Below are positions 7,189 to 12,530 of a stretch of DNA of 12,530 nucleotides, in pieces. Location: assembly GCA_030526935.1 (NCBI GenBank), contig JAUNBY010000049.1, positions 1 to 12,530 on the forward strand, in the 5' to 3' direction. Each line of letters starts with the position of its first letter. Positions within the stretch are counted from its first letter, which is position 1. Source of the DNA: Clostridia bacterium. GTDB taxonomy: Bacteria; Bacillota; Clostridia; Christensenellales; Aristaeellaceae. The position numbers were made by a program, and so were the translations under genes. The notes beneath the pieces are model-generated. The model saw nothing but the letters and a program-made list of their open reading frames with translations. It ran no database searches and was not told the DNA's origin.

Positions 7189-7818
7189 CTAAAAAAACTC
7201 GTCATCCGCGGAGTACATCGCGTCCATGCGGGCGTTTATCTCGTCCCAGTTAAACCCGCGCCGCGCAAGCGCCGCCGAGAGCTTGCGGCGAGCCTCGCGC
7301 GGCTCCAATCCATCGTATCTTTTAGACAGCTTATCGGCGAGAGCATTTAAAGCGGCTTTCTGATCCTCGTCCGAAATACTTTCGAGCGCCTTTTCCGCGT
7401 CGTCGTTACTCAAGCCCTTACTTCGCATCTTCATCTTCAGCGCCGCGCGGGATATGGGTTTTTGCGTAGCGATTTGCGCCATTCTTTGGGCATATGCCGC
7501 ATCGTCTATCAGTCCCGCCTTCATGAGCCGAATTATGCACTCGTCGCAGACCTGTTCGAAATACCCTCTGTCCATAAGCGCCCTTTTTATATCCGCCGAT
7601 GTCCGGGCGGCCCTGTCGAGTATATATAGCGCGGATTCGTAGGCGTATTTGTACTGTTCCTTTTCGGCTCGCGCGATTATATCGTCCGGGTCTATATCGT
7701 CGCCAACATTTAAACCCAGCTTTTTGAACGAGTGTTTGTCGAGCTTGAATTCCTCGCGCCCGTCGCATGATATATGATATACGCCTCTGATTTGAAAAAC
7801 GCCGGAAATAATTGACAT
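7189..7818 (-). CDS. recX: Regulatory protein RecX
   Basis: RecX binds RecA filaments and modulates recombination and the SOS response in the cytoplasm. The 209-residue product has the typical Bacillota layout: an N-terminal beta-rich extension (about 1-45, ending KLGLNVGDDID), then three-helix RecX repeats. The core is visible as ALYILDRAARTSADIKRALM with the (R/A)S-x-x-(D/E)-(I/L) pattern, RLMKAGLIDDAAYAQRMAQ matching the L-x-x-x-G-(L/Y)-(I/L)-(D/N)-D-x-x-(F/Y)-A motif, and a C-terminal repeat with ALARRGFNWDEINARM. ATG 7818 has GAGGTG about 9 bases upstream. It diverges from the spore coat pair across 76 bases, where TTATAA at 7861-7866 supplies a -10 like box on both strands. recA is not in the window, and no SOS box was recognised. 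Confidence 0.9.
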   Translation of the reverse strand: MSIISGVFQIRGVYHISCDGREEFKLDKHSFKKLGLNVGDDIDPDDIIARAEKEQYKYAYESALYILDRAARTSADIKRALMDRGYFEQVCDECIIRLMKAGLIDDAAYAQRMAQIATQKPISRAALKMKMRSKGLSNDDAEKALESISDEDQKAALNALADKLSKRYDGLEPREARRKLSAALARRGFNWDEINARMDAMYSADDEFF

Positions 7819-7832
7819 GCAAAAAGCACCTC

Positions 7833-7867
7833 GTATCGTTTTTGTCGCCCGCGGGCATTCTTATAAT
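7833..7867 (+). promoter_or_regulatory. Candidate promoter of the coat gene pair (sporulation sigma-G-like or sigma-A -10)
   Basis: GTATC (7833-7837), an 18-base spacer and CATTCTT (7856-7862) fit the Bacillus sigma-F/G pattern (G-H-A-T-R, 18 bases, C-A-T-W-H-T-A) with one mismatch in each box. An overlapping TATAAT (7862-7867) fits sigma-A, but only with a poor -35. Given the coat-type products, a sporulation sigma factor is plausible; this is inference from consensus matching by eye. Confidence 0.35.
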
Positions 7868-7894
7868 GATTCCCAAATCAAAGGAGGAGATCAC

Positions 7895-8095
7895 ATGCCC
7901 GGTAAATCCATCCAGACCAAGTCGCTTACAATACTTGAAGACCAGATGCAGCATGAGTTTCTGGCTTGCAAGAAGGCCGAATTCTACGCTCAGACGTTTA
8001 GCAATCCCCAGTTCGGCAATCTTGCCAGCGAGCTGGCCAAGCAGCATCGCCAGCGCTTTGACCGCCTGTTCAACTACCTGAACACACATTCGTAA
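7895..8095 (+). CDS. Small protein co-transcribed with spore coat gene
   Basis: This is a 66-residue soluble protein predicted to be mostly helical (LTILEDQMQHEFLACKKAEFYAQTF, then NLASELAKQHRQRFDRLFNYL), with no signal peptide or membrane segment. It resembles half of a four-helix bundle of the ferritin-like kind to which CotF-type coat proteins belong, which is why a spore role is suggested. ATG 7895 follows AAAGGAGGAG by about 5-6 bases; the longer frame to 7817 runs through the promoter and is rejected. Its TAA (8093-8095) lies inside the AAGGAGG of the next gene, so the two are translated together. The exact family is not recognised; a coat or spore-surface role comes from the neighbour. 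Confidence 0.8.
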   Translation: MPGKSIQTKSLTILEDQMQHEFLACKKAEFYAQTFSNPQFGNLASELAKQHRQRFDRLFNYLNTHS

Positions 8096-8107
8096 GGAGG
8101 CATGACT

Positions 8108-8392
8108 ATGAATCAGAATGACGCCAATAGCGTTTTGAACGACCAGGACCGCATGGAAGACCTTCTCGCGCAGGAAAAATACCTCATAAACGCCTATGGA
8201 ACCTTCATCCCCGAAACATCCTGCCCGCAGCTTCGCGGTGTGCTGACCGACAACTTCAACGAGTGCGTTCAGAATCAGTATACCGTGTTCGACACGATGA
8301 ATCAGCAGGGATGGTATCCCGTTAAAAACGCGCCGACAAATGAAATCGACGCCGCCAGGCAGAAGTTCCAGAAGCTTCAGTCGCAGCTGTAA
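8108..8392 (+). CDS. CotF-like spore coat protein
   Basis: This encodes a 94-residue protein of the coat F family, a small helical (ferritin-like) domain found in spore coats and related clostridial proteins. Telltale segments are DRMEDLLAQEKYLINAYGTFIPETSCPQL (the D-x-L-x-x-x-K-Y-L-x-x-x-Y-x-x-x-x-x-E-x-x-x-P-x-L pattern) and VFDTMNQQGWYPVKNAP (the F-x-x-M-x-x-x-G-W-Y end of the domain). Bacillus CotF is longer and processed; this form is a single domain with a short tail. The start is ATG 8108, 7 bases after AAGGAGG; ATG 8102 would leave only one base. It is the second gene of a two-gene unit closed by a strong terminator. The protein is probably made late in sporulation. Confidence 0.88.
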   Translation: MNQNDANSVLNDQDRMEDLLAQEKYLINAYGTFIPETSCPQLRGVLTDNFNECVQNQYTVFDTMNQQGWYPVKNAPTNEIDAARQKFQKLQSQL

Positions 8393-8413
8393 CTTTTAAC
8401 CGCAAGCTTGGTC

Positions 8414-8460
8414 AAAGGCCCCTTTATCCGCGTACTTGAGAAGGATAAAGGGGTCTTTTT
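8414..8460. terminator. Rho-independent terminator after the coat pair, shared with pncB
   Basis: AAAGGCCCCTTTATCC (8414-8429) pairs with GGATAAAGGGGTCTTT (8443-8458), 16 bp with one G-T wobble, around a 13-base loop, and runs into T bases to 8460. It lies 22 bases after the coat gene stop. On the other strand it begins 3 bases after the pncB stop codon, with only a short T run, so it likely serves both convergent units. Confidence 0.9.
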
Positions 8461-8461
8461 G

Positions 8462-9889
8462 TCAATAAGCTCCGTTGAGCATCTTTTGCTTGAGCGTCCA
8501 CAGCTCCTGCGAGAGATCGACTTTGTATATGTGGGGATTGAGCATGCGCTTGTATTGATCCCAGAAAGTATCAAGCTCATGGAAGGTATTTTTCTGTATG
8601 GACATAAGGCCGGGCGATTCGTAGACCGATTTTCCGTTGCGGAATACCGGAACATATAATTCGCGTATAGTAAAGTCGTGCAGCGTCTTTTGCTTCCATG
8701 TGTCTATGGGGTCGAATATAGTGAGCGTCTCGACGTTTGAATAATCCTCGTGATCGAGGGCTATCAGATCCGCCAGCGCTTTTTTCGTATTCTTATCGTA
8801 AAAACGCAGTATCTTCTTTATGCCGGGGTTGGTTATCTTCGCGGGATTTTCGGAGATTTTTATCTTGGGGACGACTTTTCCGTCAACTAGCTCGGCCGAC
8901 AGCTTGTACACCCCACCGAGCGAAGGGCATCCCTGGCTGGTTATGAGCTTCGTGCCTACGCCCCATGTGTCGATGCAAGCGCCCTGAAGCTTCAGGTCGC
9001 GTATCAAAACTTCGTCCAGATCCCCCGAGGCGCATACCTTGGCGTTCGGGAAGCCGGCTTCGTCCATTATCCTGCGCGCTTCGCGGCTTAAATAAGCCAA
9101 ATCTCCCGAATCAAGCCGTATACCAAGCGGCTCGTAGCCTTCCTGCCTGAGTTCTTTAAACACCTTTATGGCATTGGGCATTCCGCTTCTGAGCGTGTCA
9201 TACGTATCTACGAGAAGCAGGCAGGATTTCGGGAAGGCTTTGGCGTATGCCCTGAAAGCCGTGAGTTCGTCGGGGAAGGACATGACCCAGCTGTGAGCGT
9301 GGGTTCCGCTTATGGGTATGCCAAACATCTCGCCCGACAGGACGTTGCTGGTCGAGCTGGCTCCGCCTATGACGGCGGCGCGCGCTCCGTATATTCCGGC
9401 GTCAGGGCCTTGGGCGCGCCTTAATCCAAATTCGAGCACGCTTCCGCCGTCTGCGGCCTGAACCACCCTGCACGCCTTTGTAGCTATGAGGGTTTGATGG
9501 TTGATTATGCAAAGAAGCGCCGTCTCGATGAGCTGTGCTTCAAATATTGGCGCCTTTACCCTTACCAGTGGTTCGCCGGGAAATACGATGGTTCCTTCCA
9601 CAACGGCGTCTATATCCCCCGTGAAATGAAAGTCGCGAAGCTTGTCCAGAAAGCCCTCGTCAAACAAGTTAAGGCTTCTGAGGTAGTCCAGGTCTTTCTG
9701 CGCAAACTTAAGGTCATTTATATAGTCGATAAGCTGCTCGAGCCCCGCGAAAATCACATAGTTCATTTCATCGGACTGTTTGCGGTAAAACATGTCGAAT
9801 ACGGATATATTCCTGTCTATACCGCACTTCCAATAGCCGTACATCATCGTAAGCTGATAAAGGTCGGTCATCATAGTAAGGTTTCTCAT
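8462..9889 (-). CDS. pncB: Nicotinate phosphoribosyltransferase
   Basis: PncB joins nicotinate to PRPP, with ATP hydrolysis, to give nicotinate mononucleotide in the Preiss-Handler route of NAD salvage. The 475-residue product fits the long Gram-positive form. Seen in order: TDLYQLTMMYGYW (8-20), FDMFYRK (31-37), LIETALLCIINHQTLIATKA (120-139), EFGLRRAQGPDAG (153-165), GTHAHSWVMSF (195-205) with His199 in the place of the phosphorylated histidine, VDTYDTLRSG (228-236), IRLDSGDLAYLS (257-268, PRPP-binding region) and IDTWGVGTKLITS (306-318). ATG 9889 has GGAGG 6 bases upstream, set between the lgt stop and this start. It is the second gene of the lgt-pncB operon (14 bases apart) and ends at the shared terminator. 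Confidence 0.95.
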   Translation of the reverse strand: MRNLTMMTDLYQLTMMYGYWKCGIDRNISVFDMFYRKQSDEMNYVIFAGLEQLIDYINDLKFAQKDLDYLRSLNLFDEGFLDKLRDFHFTGDIDAVVEGTIVFPGEPLVRVKAPIFEAQLIETALLCIINHQTLIATKACRVVQAADGGSVLEFGLRRAQGPDAGIYGARAAVIGGASSTSNVLSGEMFGIPISGTHAHSWVMSFPDELTAFRAYAKAFPKSCLLLVDTYDTLRSGMPNAIKVFKELRQEGYEPLGIRLDSGDLAYLSREARRIMDEAGFPNAKVCASGDLDEVLIRDLKLQGACIDTWGVGTKLITSQGCPSLGGVYKLSAELVDGKVVPKIKISENPAKITNPGIKKILRFYDKNTKKALADLIALDHEDYSNVETLTIFDPIDTWKQKTLHDFTIRELYVPVFRNGKSVYESPGLMSIQKNTFHELDTFWDQYKRMLNPHIYKVDLSQELWTLKQKMLNGAY

Positions 9890-9903
9890 GGTCTTCCTCC
9901 CCG

Positions 9904-10677
9904 TCACCTGTCGCCTTGCTGTTTGCGCCTGGCGATAACTATAGCCGTACATACAACAACGGCGGCTATTGATAAGATTTGCGATACACGCAGACTTCCC
10001 AACATGAGGCTGTCCGTCCTAAGCCCCTCGACTACCGCCCTTTCAAGGGCATAGAGCAATATGTACCACAGGAACACATCTCCCTTTTTGCGTTTCGTCG
10101 TGCGCCTTTCATATACCATAAGTCCAATCGACAATGCCAGACACCATATCGATTCATAGAAAAACGTCGCGAGGTGCCAGGTGGCATCGGATTCAATAAA
10201 GACCGATATCGGGAAAAAGCGCAAAGCCTCATTTGTCACGGCAATGCCGTAGGCCTCCTGGTTGAAGAAATTTCCCCACCGTCCTATAGCCTGACCCATG
10301 GCGAACGCCGGAGCCGCGAGGTCGCAAAGCGTTAAAAACGGAATTCTCTTCTTCCTCGCGAATACATATCCCACGAGAATGCCGGATATCATCGATCCGT
10401 AAAGCCCCAGCCCTCCGGAGCGCAGGTCGAGTATGGACATAAGGTTATTCCGGTACTGCTCCCATGAGAACGCCACGTAGTAGAGTCTCGCGCCTATAAG
10501 GGCAAACGGAACCGCCCAGAGGGCGAGGGTTACAGACGTGTCCTTTTCCAGGCCGTAAAGCTTTTCCCGGCACATGCATATTATGAGTCCCGCCAGTATG
10601 CCCGAGGCCATAGTAAGCCCGTACCAGTAAACCGGCGTCGAAAACAGATAAAAAGCCACCCGATCAATTCCCGGCAT
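9904..10677 (-). CDS. lgt: Prolipoprotein diacylglyceryl transferase
   Basis: Lgt moves the diacylglyceryl group of phosphatidylglycerol to the lipobox cysteine of prolipoproteins in the cytoplasmic membrane, the first step in lipoprotein maturation. The 257-residue product has about seven hydrophobic segments. It shows PVYWYGL (15-21), the loop SGGLGLYGSMISG (87-99) with Tyr93 where E. coli has His103, the Lgt signature GQAIGRWGNFFNQEAYG (128-144), and ERAVVEGLRTDSL near the C terminus with the second conserved arginine. The start is ATG 10677, 7 bases after GGAGG. The upstream in-frame ATG at 10698 falls at the predicted transcription start and is rejected. pncB follows 14 bases downstream. 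Confidence 0.95.
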   Translation of the reverse strand: MPGIDRVAFYLFSTPVYWYGLTMASGILAGLIICMCREKLYGLEKDTSVTLALWAVPFALIGARLYYVAFSWEQYRNNLMSILDLRSGGLGLYGSMISGILVGYVFARKKRIPFLTLCDLAAPAFAMGQAIGRWGNFFNQEAYGIAVTNEALRFFPISVFIESDATWHLATFFYESIWCLALSIGLMVYERRTTKRKKGDVFLWYILLYALERAVVEGLRTDSLMLGSLRVSQILSIAAVVVCTAIVIARRKQQGDR

Positions 10678-10704
10678 CCACTTACCTCCAATTGCCATAA
10701 GCGT

Positions 10705-10733
10705 ATTATCTCACCATAAGCGATTTCTGTCAA
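10705..10733 (-). promoter_or_regulatory. Sigma-A type promoter of the lgt-pncB operon
   Basis: On the minus strand a perfect TTGACA (10733-10728) is followed by 17 bases and GATAAT (10710-10705). The predicted transcript begins near 10698, about 20 bases before the lgt start, which is why the shorter lgt start is preferred. Confidence 0.8.
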
Positions 10734-10817
10734 TGGGTACTTACGCTCCGATACCGCATATCATTGGTTGGAAGTAAGGCGGAAATCGAACAAATACCGT
10801 AAAATTTCGGTAAACCC

Positions 10818-10846
10818 TTGCGCATATTGGTTCAGTGCGTTATAAT
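10818..10846 (+). promoter_or_regulatory. Sigma-A type promoter of the zinc-ribbon / phosphoesterase unit
   Basis: TTGCGC (10818-10823) is followed by 17 bases and a perfect TATAAT (10841-10846), predicting a start near 10853. That leaves a leader of about 200 bases before the ATG at 11054. It lies back to back with the lgt promoter, about 85 bases away. Confidence 0.65.
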
Positions 10847-10852
10847 GTCTGC

Positions 10853-11053
10853 GCGAATGCGCTTAACGGCAGATGATCGTCGCAATGCGCGCATTAAGTC
10901 GAGACCGGTCGCCATCGCCGTAATCGCGCGCTCAGGTCGATTGACCGGCGGGAACGTTCGTCCGCGAGGAGGAGAAAACAATCGATCCGATGCGATGACG
11001 TTGTTTATTGTATTGTAATATAGAACTATAACTTGATTATTGGGAGGATGACT
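10853..11053 (+). promoter_or_regulatory. Long leader with potential RNA structure
   Basis: This 200-base untranslated region is G+C-rich at first and turns A+T-rich near the gene. Short helices can be drawn: AATGCGC (10856-10862) with GCGCATT (10889-10895), and either CCGGTC (10905-10910) with GACCGG (10943-10948) or the local GGTC-GATT-GACC (10935-10946), which exclude each other. A 53-codon frame from ATG 10857 lies in it, but it is Arg-rich, has no ribosome binding site and is probably chance. I do not recognise a riboswitch or T-box. A second promoter in the A+T-rich end is possible. Confidence 0.35.
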
Positions 11054-11545
11054 ATGGGGTTTGTTAAATGTCCGCGCTGTGAGTTGAATTATATACTTGA
11101 CGGCGGAAACCTTTGTACAGTATGCCGCAAGGAAGTTCGCGGAGAGGATGAGCCGGACGATATAACCGAATTGTGCTCCGAATGCGGAGAGAATCCCGTT
11201 ATACCCGGGCAGGAATATTGCGCGACTTGCCTCAAGGAGATGACCAGGCGCATTGCCCAGACGGACGACGACGAAGTATTGCCGCCCGCGGATCCGGCAA
11301 GCCTTGAAATCGACAGCGTTTCGACCATGGACGAAATAGCCATAGATATAGACGACCCCCTCGTCGATGAGGAAATAGATGAGGAGGACGACTTTGACGA
11401 TAAGGAAGAGGACATTCAGGAGGAAGAGGACTTTGCCGACGTCGAAGACGAGATCGATGGCGAGATTTCTCAGGAGGATTTCGAATCTCTAGACGACCTG
11501 GAAGACGACGAATCTGACGATGACGATGACGATCTTTTCGATTAG
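11054..11545 (+). CDS. Tandem zinc-ribbon protein with long acidic tail, unknown function
   Basis: This encodes a 163-residue cytoplasmic protein. ATG 11054 lies 6 bases after GGGAGG. The N-terminal 60 residues hold two zinc-ribbon-like units with identical spacing, CxxC-11-CxxC: Cys6/9/21/24 and Cys41/44/56/59, each expected to bind one zinc ion. From about residue 70 the chain is mostly Asp and Glu, ending ESDDDDDDLFD, with no aromatic core and probably disordered. Zinc ribbons plus an acidic tail would suit contact with a nucleic-acid enzyme or a basic partner, in the way the RNA polymerase delta subunit combines a small domain with an acidic tail, but that is analogy only. The family is not recognised. 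The phosphoesterase gene starts inside the 3' end of this one, so the two products are probably made together. Confidence 0.82.
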   Translation: MGFVKCPRCELNYILDGGNLCTVCRKEVRGEDEPDDITELCSECGENPVIPGQEYCATCLKEMTRRIAQTDDDEVLPPADPASLEIDSVSTMDEIAIDIDDPLVDEEIDEEDDFDDKEEDIQEEEDFADVEDEIDGEISQEDFESLDDLEDDESDDDDDDLFD

Positions 11546-12233
11546 CGATTTGCATCTTTCGTGCGGGGATAAGCCCATGGACGTCTTTGGCGATCAATGG
11601 ACAGGTCACGCGTCTCGCATAGAGGAGGACTGGATAAGTCGAGTCCGCGGGCGGGATATAGTCCTGCTGCCCGGAGATTTGAGCTGGGCTATGCGTTTTG
11701 AAGACGCCATACCCCATATCGAATATATCGGAAGACTTCCGGGAAGAAAAATCATCATTAAGGGCAACCACGATTTCTGGTGGTCGTCCCTTAGCCGCTT
11801 GCGCGATCATTTGCCACAGGGGATGTACGCAATACAAAACGACTGCCTGTTTTTAGACGGAATTCTGTTCTCCGGTTCGCGGGGATGGTCGCTTCCGGCG
11901 GAGCAGACCGAAGCGTCGGATAAAAAGATATTTGCCCGCGAACTTATAAGGCTTGAAATGTCGCTCTCGTCGGCGAGAAAGCTTTCGAGCGACGCGCCGC
12001 TGATTTGTATGACTCATTTCCCGCCGCTCACCCCGCAGTTATTGGACACTGACGTTACGGCTCTGCTGGAAAAGTATAATGTCAACTTTTTGATTTACGG
12101 ACACCTTCACGGGGCGTCCCTGAAAAACGCCTTTAATGGTACGCACAACGGCGTTTCATACAGATGCGCTTCCTGCGACGGATTGGATTTCAAGCTGGCC
12201 GAAATACTCGACGTGGAATGCGCGGGTCAATAA
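11520..12233 (+). CDS. Metallophosphoesterase (calcineurin-like, COG1768-type)
   Basis: This is a predicted cytoplasmic two-metal phosphohydrolase of 237 residues, substrate unknown. All family motifs are present: SDLHLS (Asp10, His12), PGDLSWAM (Asp53), KGNHDFWW (Asn83, His84), MTHFPP (His166) and YGHLHG (His195, His197). The middle section, SGSRGWSLP then KIFARELIRLEMSLSSA, matches the single-domain predicted phosphohydrolases common in clostridia and bacilli. The start is ATG 11520 or ATG 11526, both inside the last codons of the zinc-ribbon gene in the +1 frame. No strong ribosome binding site is visible there, so translation probably depends on coupling to the upstream gene. About 27 bases after the stop is a perfect hairpin. 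Confidence 0.9.
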   Translation: MTMTIFSISDLHLSCGDKPMDVFGDQWTGHASRIEEDWISRVRGRDIVLLPGDLSWAMRFEDAIPHIEYIGRLPGRKIIIKGNHDFWWSSLSRLRDHLPQGMYAIQNDCLFLDGILFSGSRGWSLPAEQTEASDKKIFARELIRLEMSLSSARKLSSDAPLICMTHFPPLTPQLLDTDVTALLEKYNVNFLIYGHLHGASLKNAFNGTHNGVSYRCASCDGLDFKLAEILDVECAGQ

Positions 12234-12260
12234 AGCGCATAGAGTGGATTTAACTGTCCC

Positions 12261-12296
12261 GACAGAGGATGCAGTGTATTGGCGACATCCTCTGTC
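12261..12296 (+). terminator. Hairpin after the phosphoesterase gene
   Basis: GACAGAGGATG (12261-12271) pairs perfectly with CATCCTCTGTC (12286-12296), 11 bp around a 14-base loop. No run of T follows, so an intrinsic terminator is not certain. CTGTC just upstream (12254-12258) could instead pair with GACAG (12261-12265), a small competing helix. Confidence 0.5.
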
Positions 12297-12433
12297 AGTG
12301 CGCCGGGCATGGTGCACAGTAAAATTTCCGGCCGCGACGTTTTGAGTTCCGGGCTTTTGTCGAGGCTGAAGCGGATATAAGTTGAACCTTATATGAATAA
12401 TGAATAAATGCTTACGCTTGTTTTCACAGCTAT

Positions 12434-12530
12434 TTAACCGCCGCGAGCAGGTTGCGAGGAGATATATTCATTTATAATCCTGTCTTTGACACCAAAAACG
12501 AAGAGAAAGCTCCGCAAGCCCTTATACAAA
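12434..12530 (-). other. Edge stretch open on both strands: partial gene or dispersed repeat
   Basis: On the minus strand a frame enters from beyond the window and ends at TAA (12436-12434); it includes KGLRSFLFVFGVKDR. On the plus strand the same bases also stay open to the edge, with YNPVFDTKNEEKAPQ after a GAGGAG at about 12457-12462, but no ATG or GTG follows that site at normal spacing. The minus-strand phrase recalls short hypothetical proteins I have seen called in clostridial intergenic repeats; that is memory, not a search. It could equally be a true gene end. Confidence 0.25.

Noticed and set aside
9494..10054. Plus-strand frame of 186 codons opposite pncB and lgt
   Set aside because: It spans the junction of two firmly identified minus-strand genes and has no motif or start signal.
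10857..11018. Arg-rich 53-codon plus-strand frame in the leader of the zinc-ribbon gene
   Set aside because: It starts about 4 bases after the predicted transcript start without a ribosome binding site, and the composition looks like translated structured RNA or random DNA.
1..12530. CRISPR array, tRNA or rRNA genes, insertion sequence, phage or defence system
   Set aside because: No regularly spaced repeats, cloverleaf signatures, transposase motifs or defence-type domains were seen on either strand. The gene content is housekeeping, envelope and sporulation.

Overview
The window looks like chromosomal housekeeping DNA from a spore-forming member of the Bacillota, most likely an uncultured or gut-type clostridium. 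The evidence is a CotF-like spore coat gene, strong AGGAGG-type ribosome binding sites before almost every gene, clostridial-style RecX, NagB and FolC proteins, and TTG...TATAAT promoters. Base composition is moderate, and I see no sharp compositional break that would mark a recently acquired island. No tRNA, rRNA, CRISPR array, transposase or phage gene was recognised.

Layout: a small alpha/beta hydrolase (66-668, +) converges on an AEC-family membrane transporter (712-1635, -). A gap of about 650 bases follows; it holds a good promoter at 2009-2037 and a leader of about 250 bases for a secreted four-domain Ig-like (BIG2-type) protein (2292-3491, +). That gene converges on nagB (3588-4313, -), with a strong hairpin between them. 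nagB diverges from folC (4411-5700, +), whose stop codon overlaps the stop codon of a secreted protein of unknown function (5697-7016, -). Upstream of that gene on the same strand is recX (7189-7818, -). recX diverges across 76 bases from a two-gene spore coat unit (7895-8095 and 8108-8392, +). A 16-bp terminator hairpin (8414-8460) separates the coat unit from the converging lgt-pncB operon (10677 down to 8462, -). lgt diverges from a two-gene unit: a tandem zinc-ribbon protein with a very acidic tail (11054-11545, +), then a metallophosphoesterase (11520-12233, +) that starts inside it. The last 300 bases hold a perfect 11-bp hairpin and, at the edge, a stretch open in both directions that may be a partial gene or part of a dispersed repeat.

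Functionally this is mostly core metabolism and cell envelope work: amino sugar catabolism (NagB), folate polyglutamylation (FolC), NAD salvage (PncB), lipoprotein maturation (Lgt), control of recombination (RecX) and sporulation (the coat pair). No defence system or biosynthetic cluster is evident. The least explained items are the acidic tandem zinc-ribbon protein with its long leader and its overlap with the phosphoesterase gene, the secreted protein at 5697-7016, and the two structured leaders at about 2044-2291 and 10853-11053. Start sites were chosen by ribosome binding site spacing and several differ from the longest open frame.
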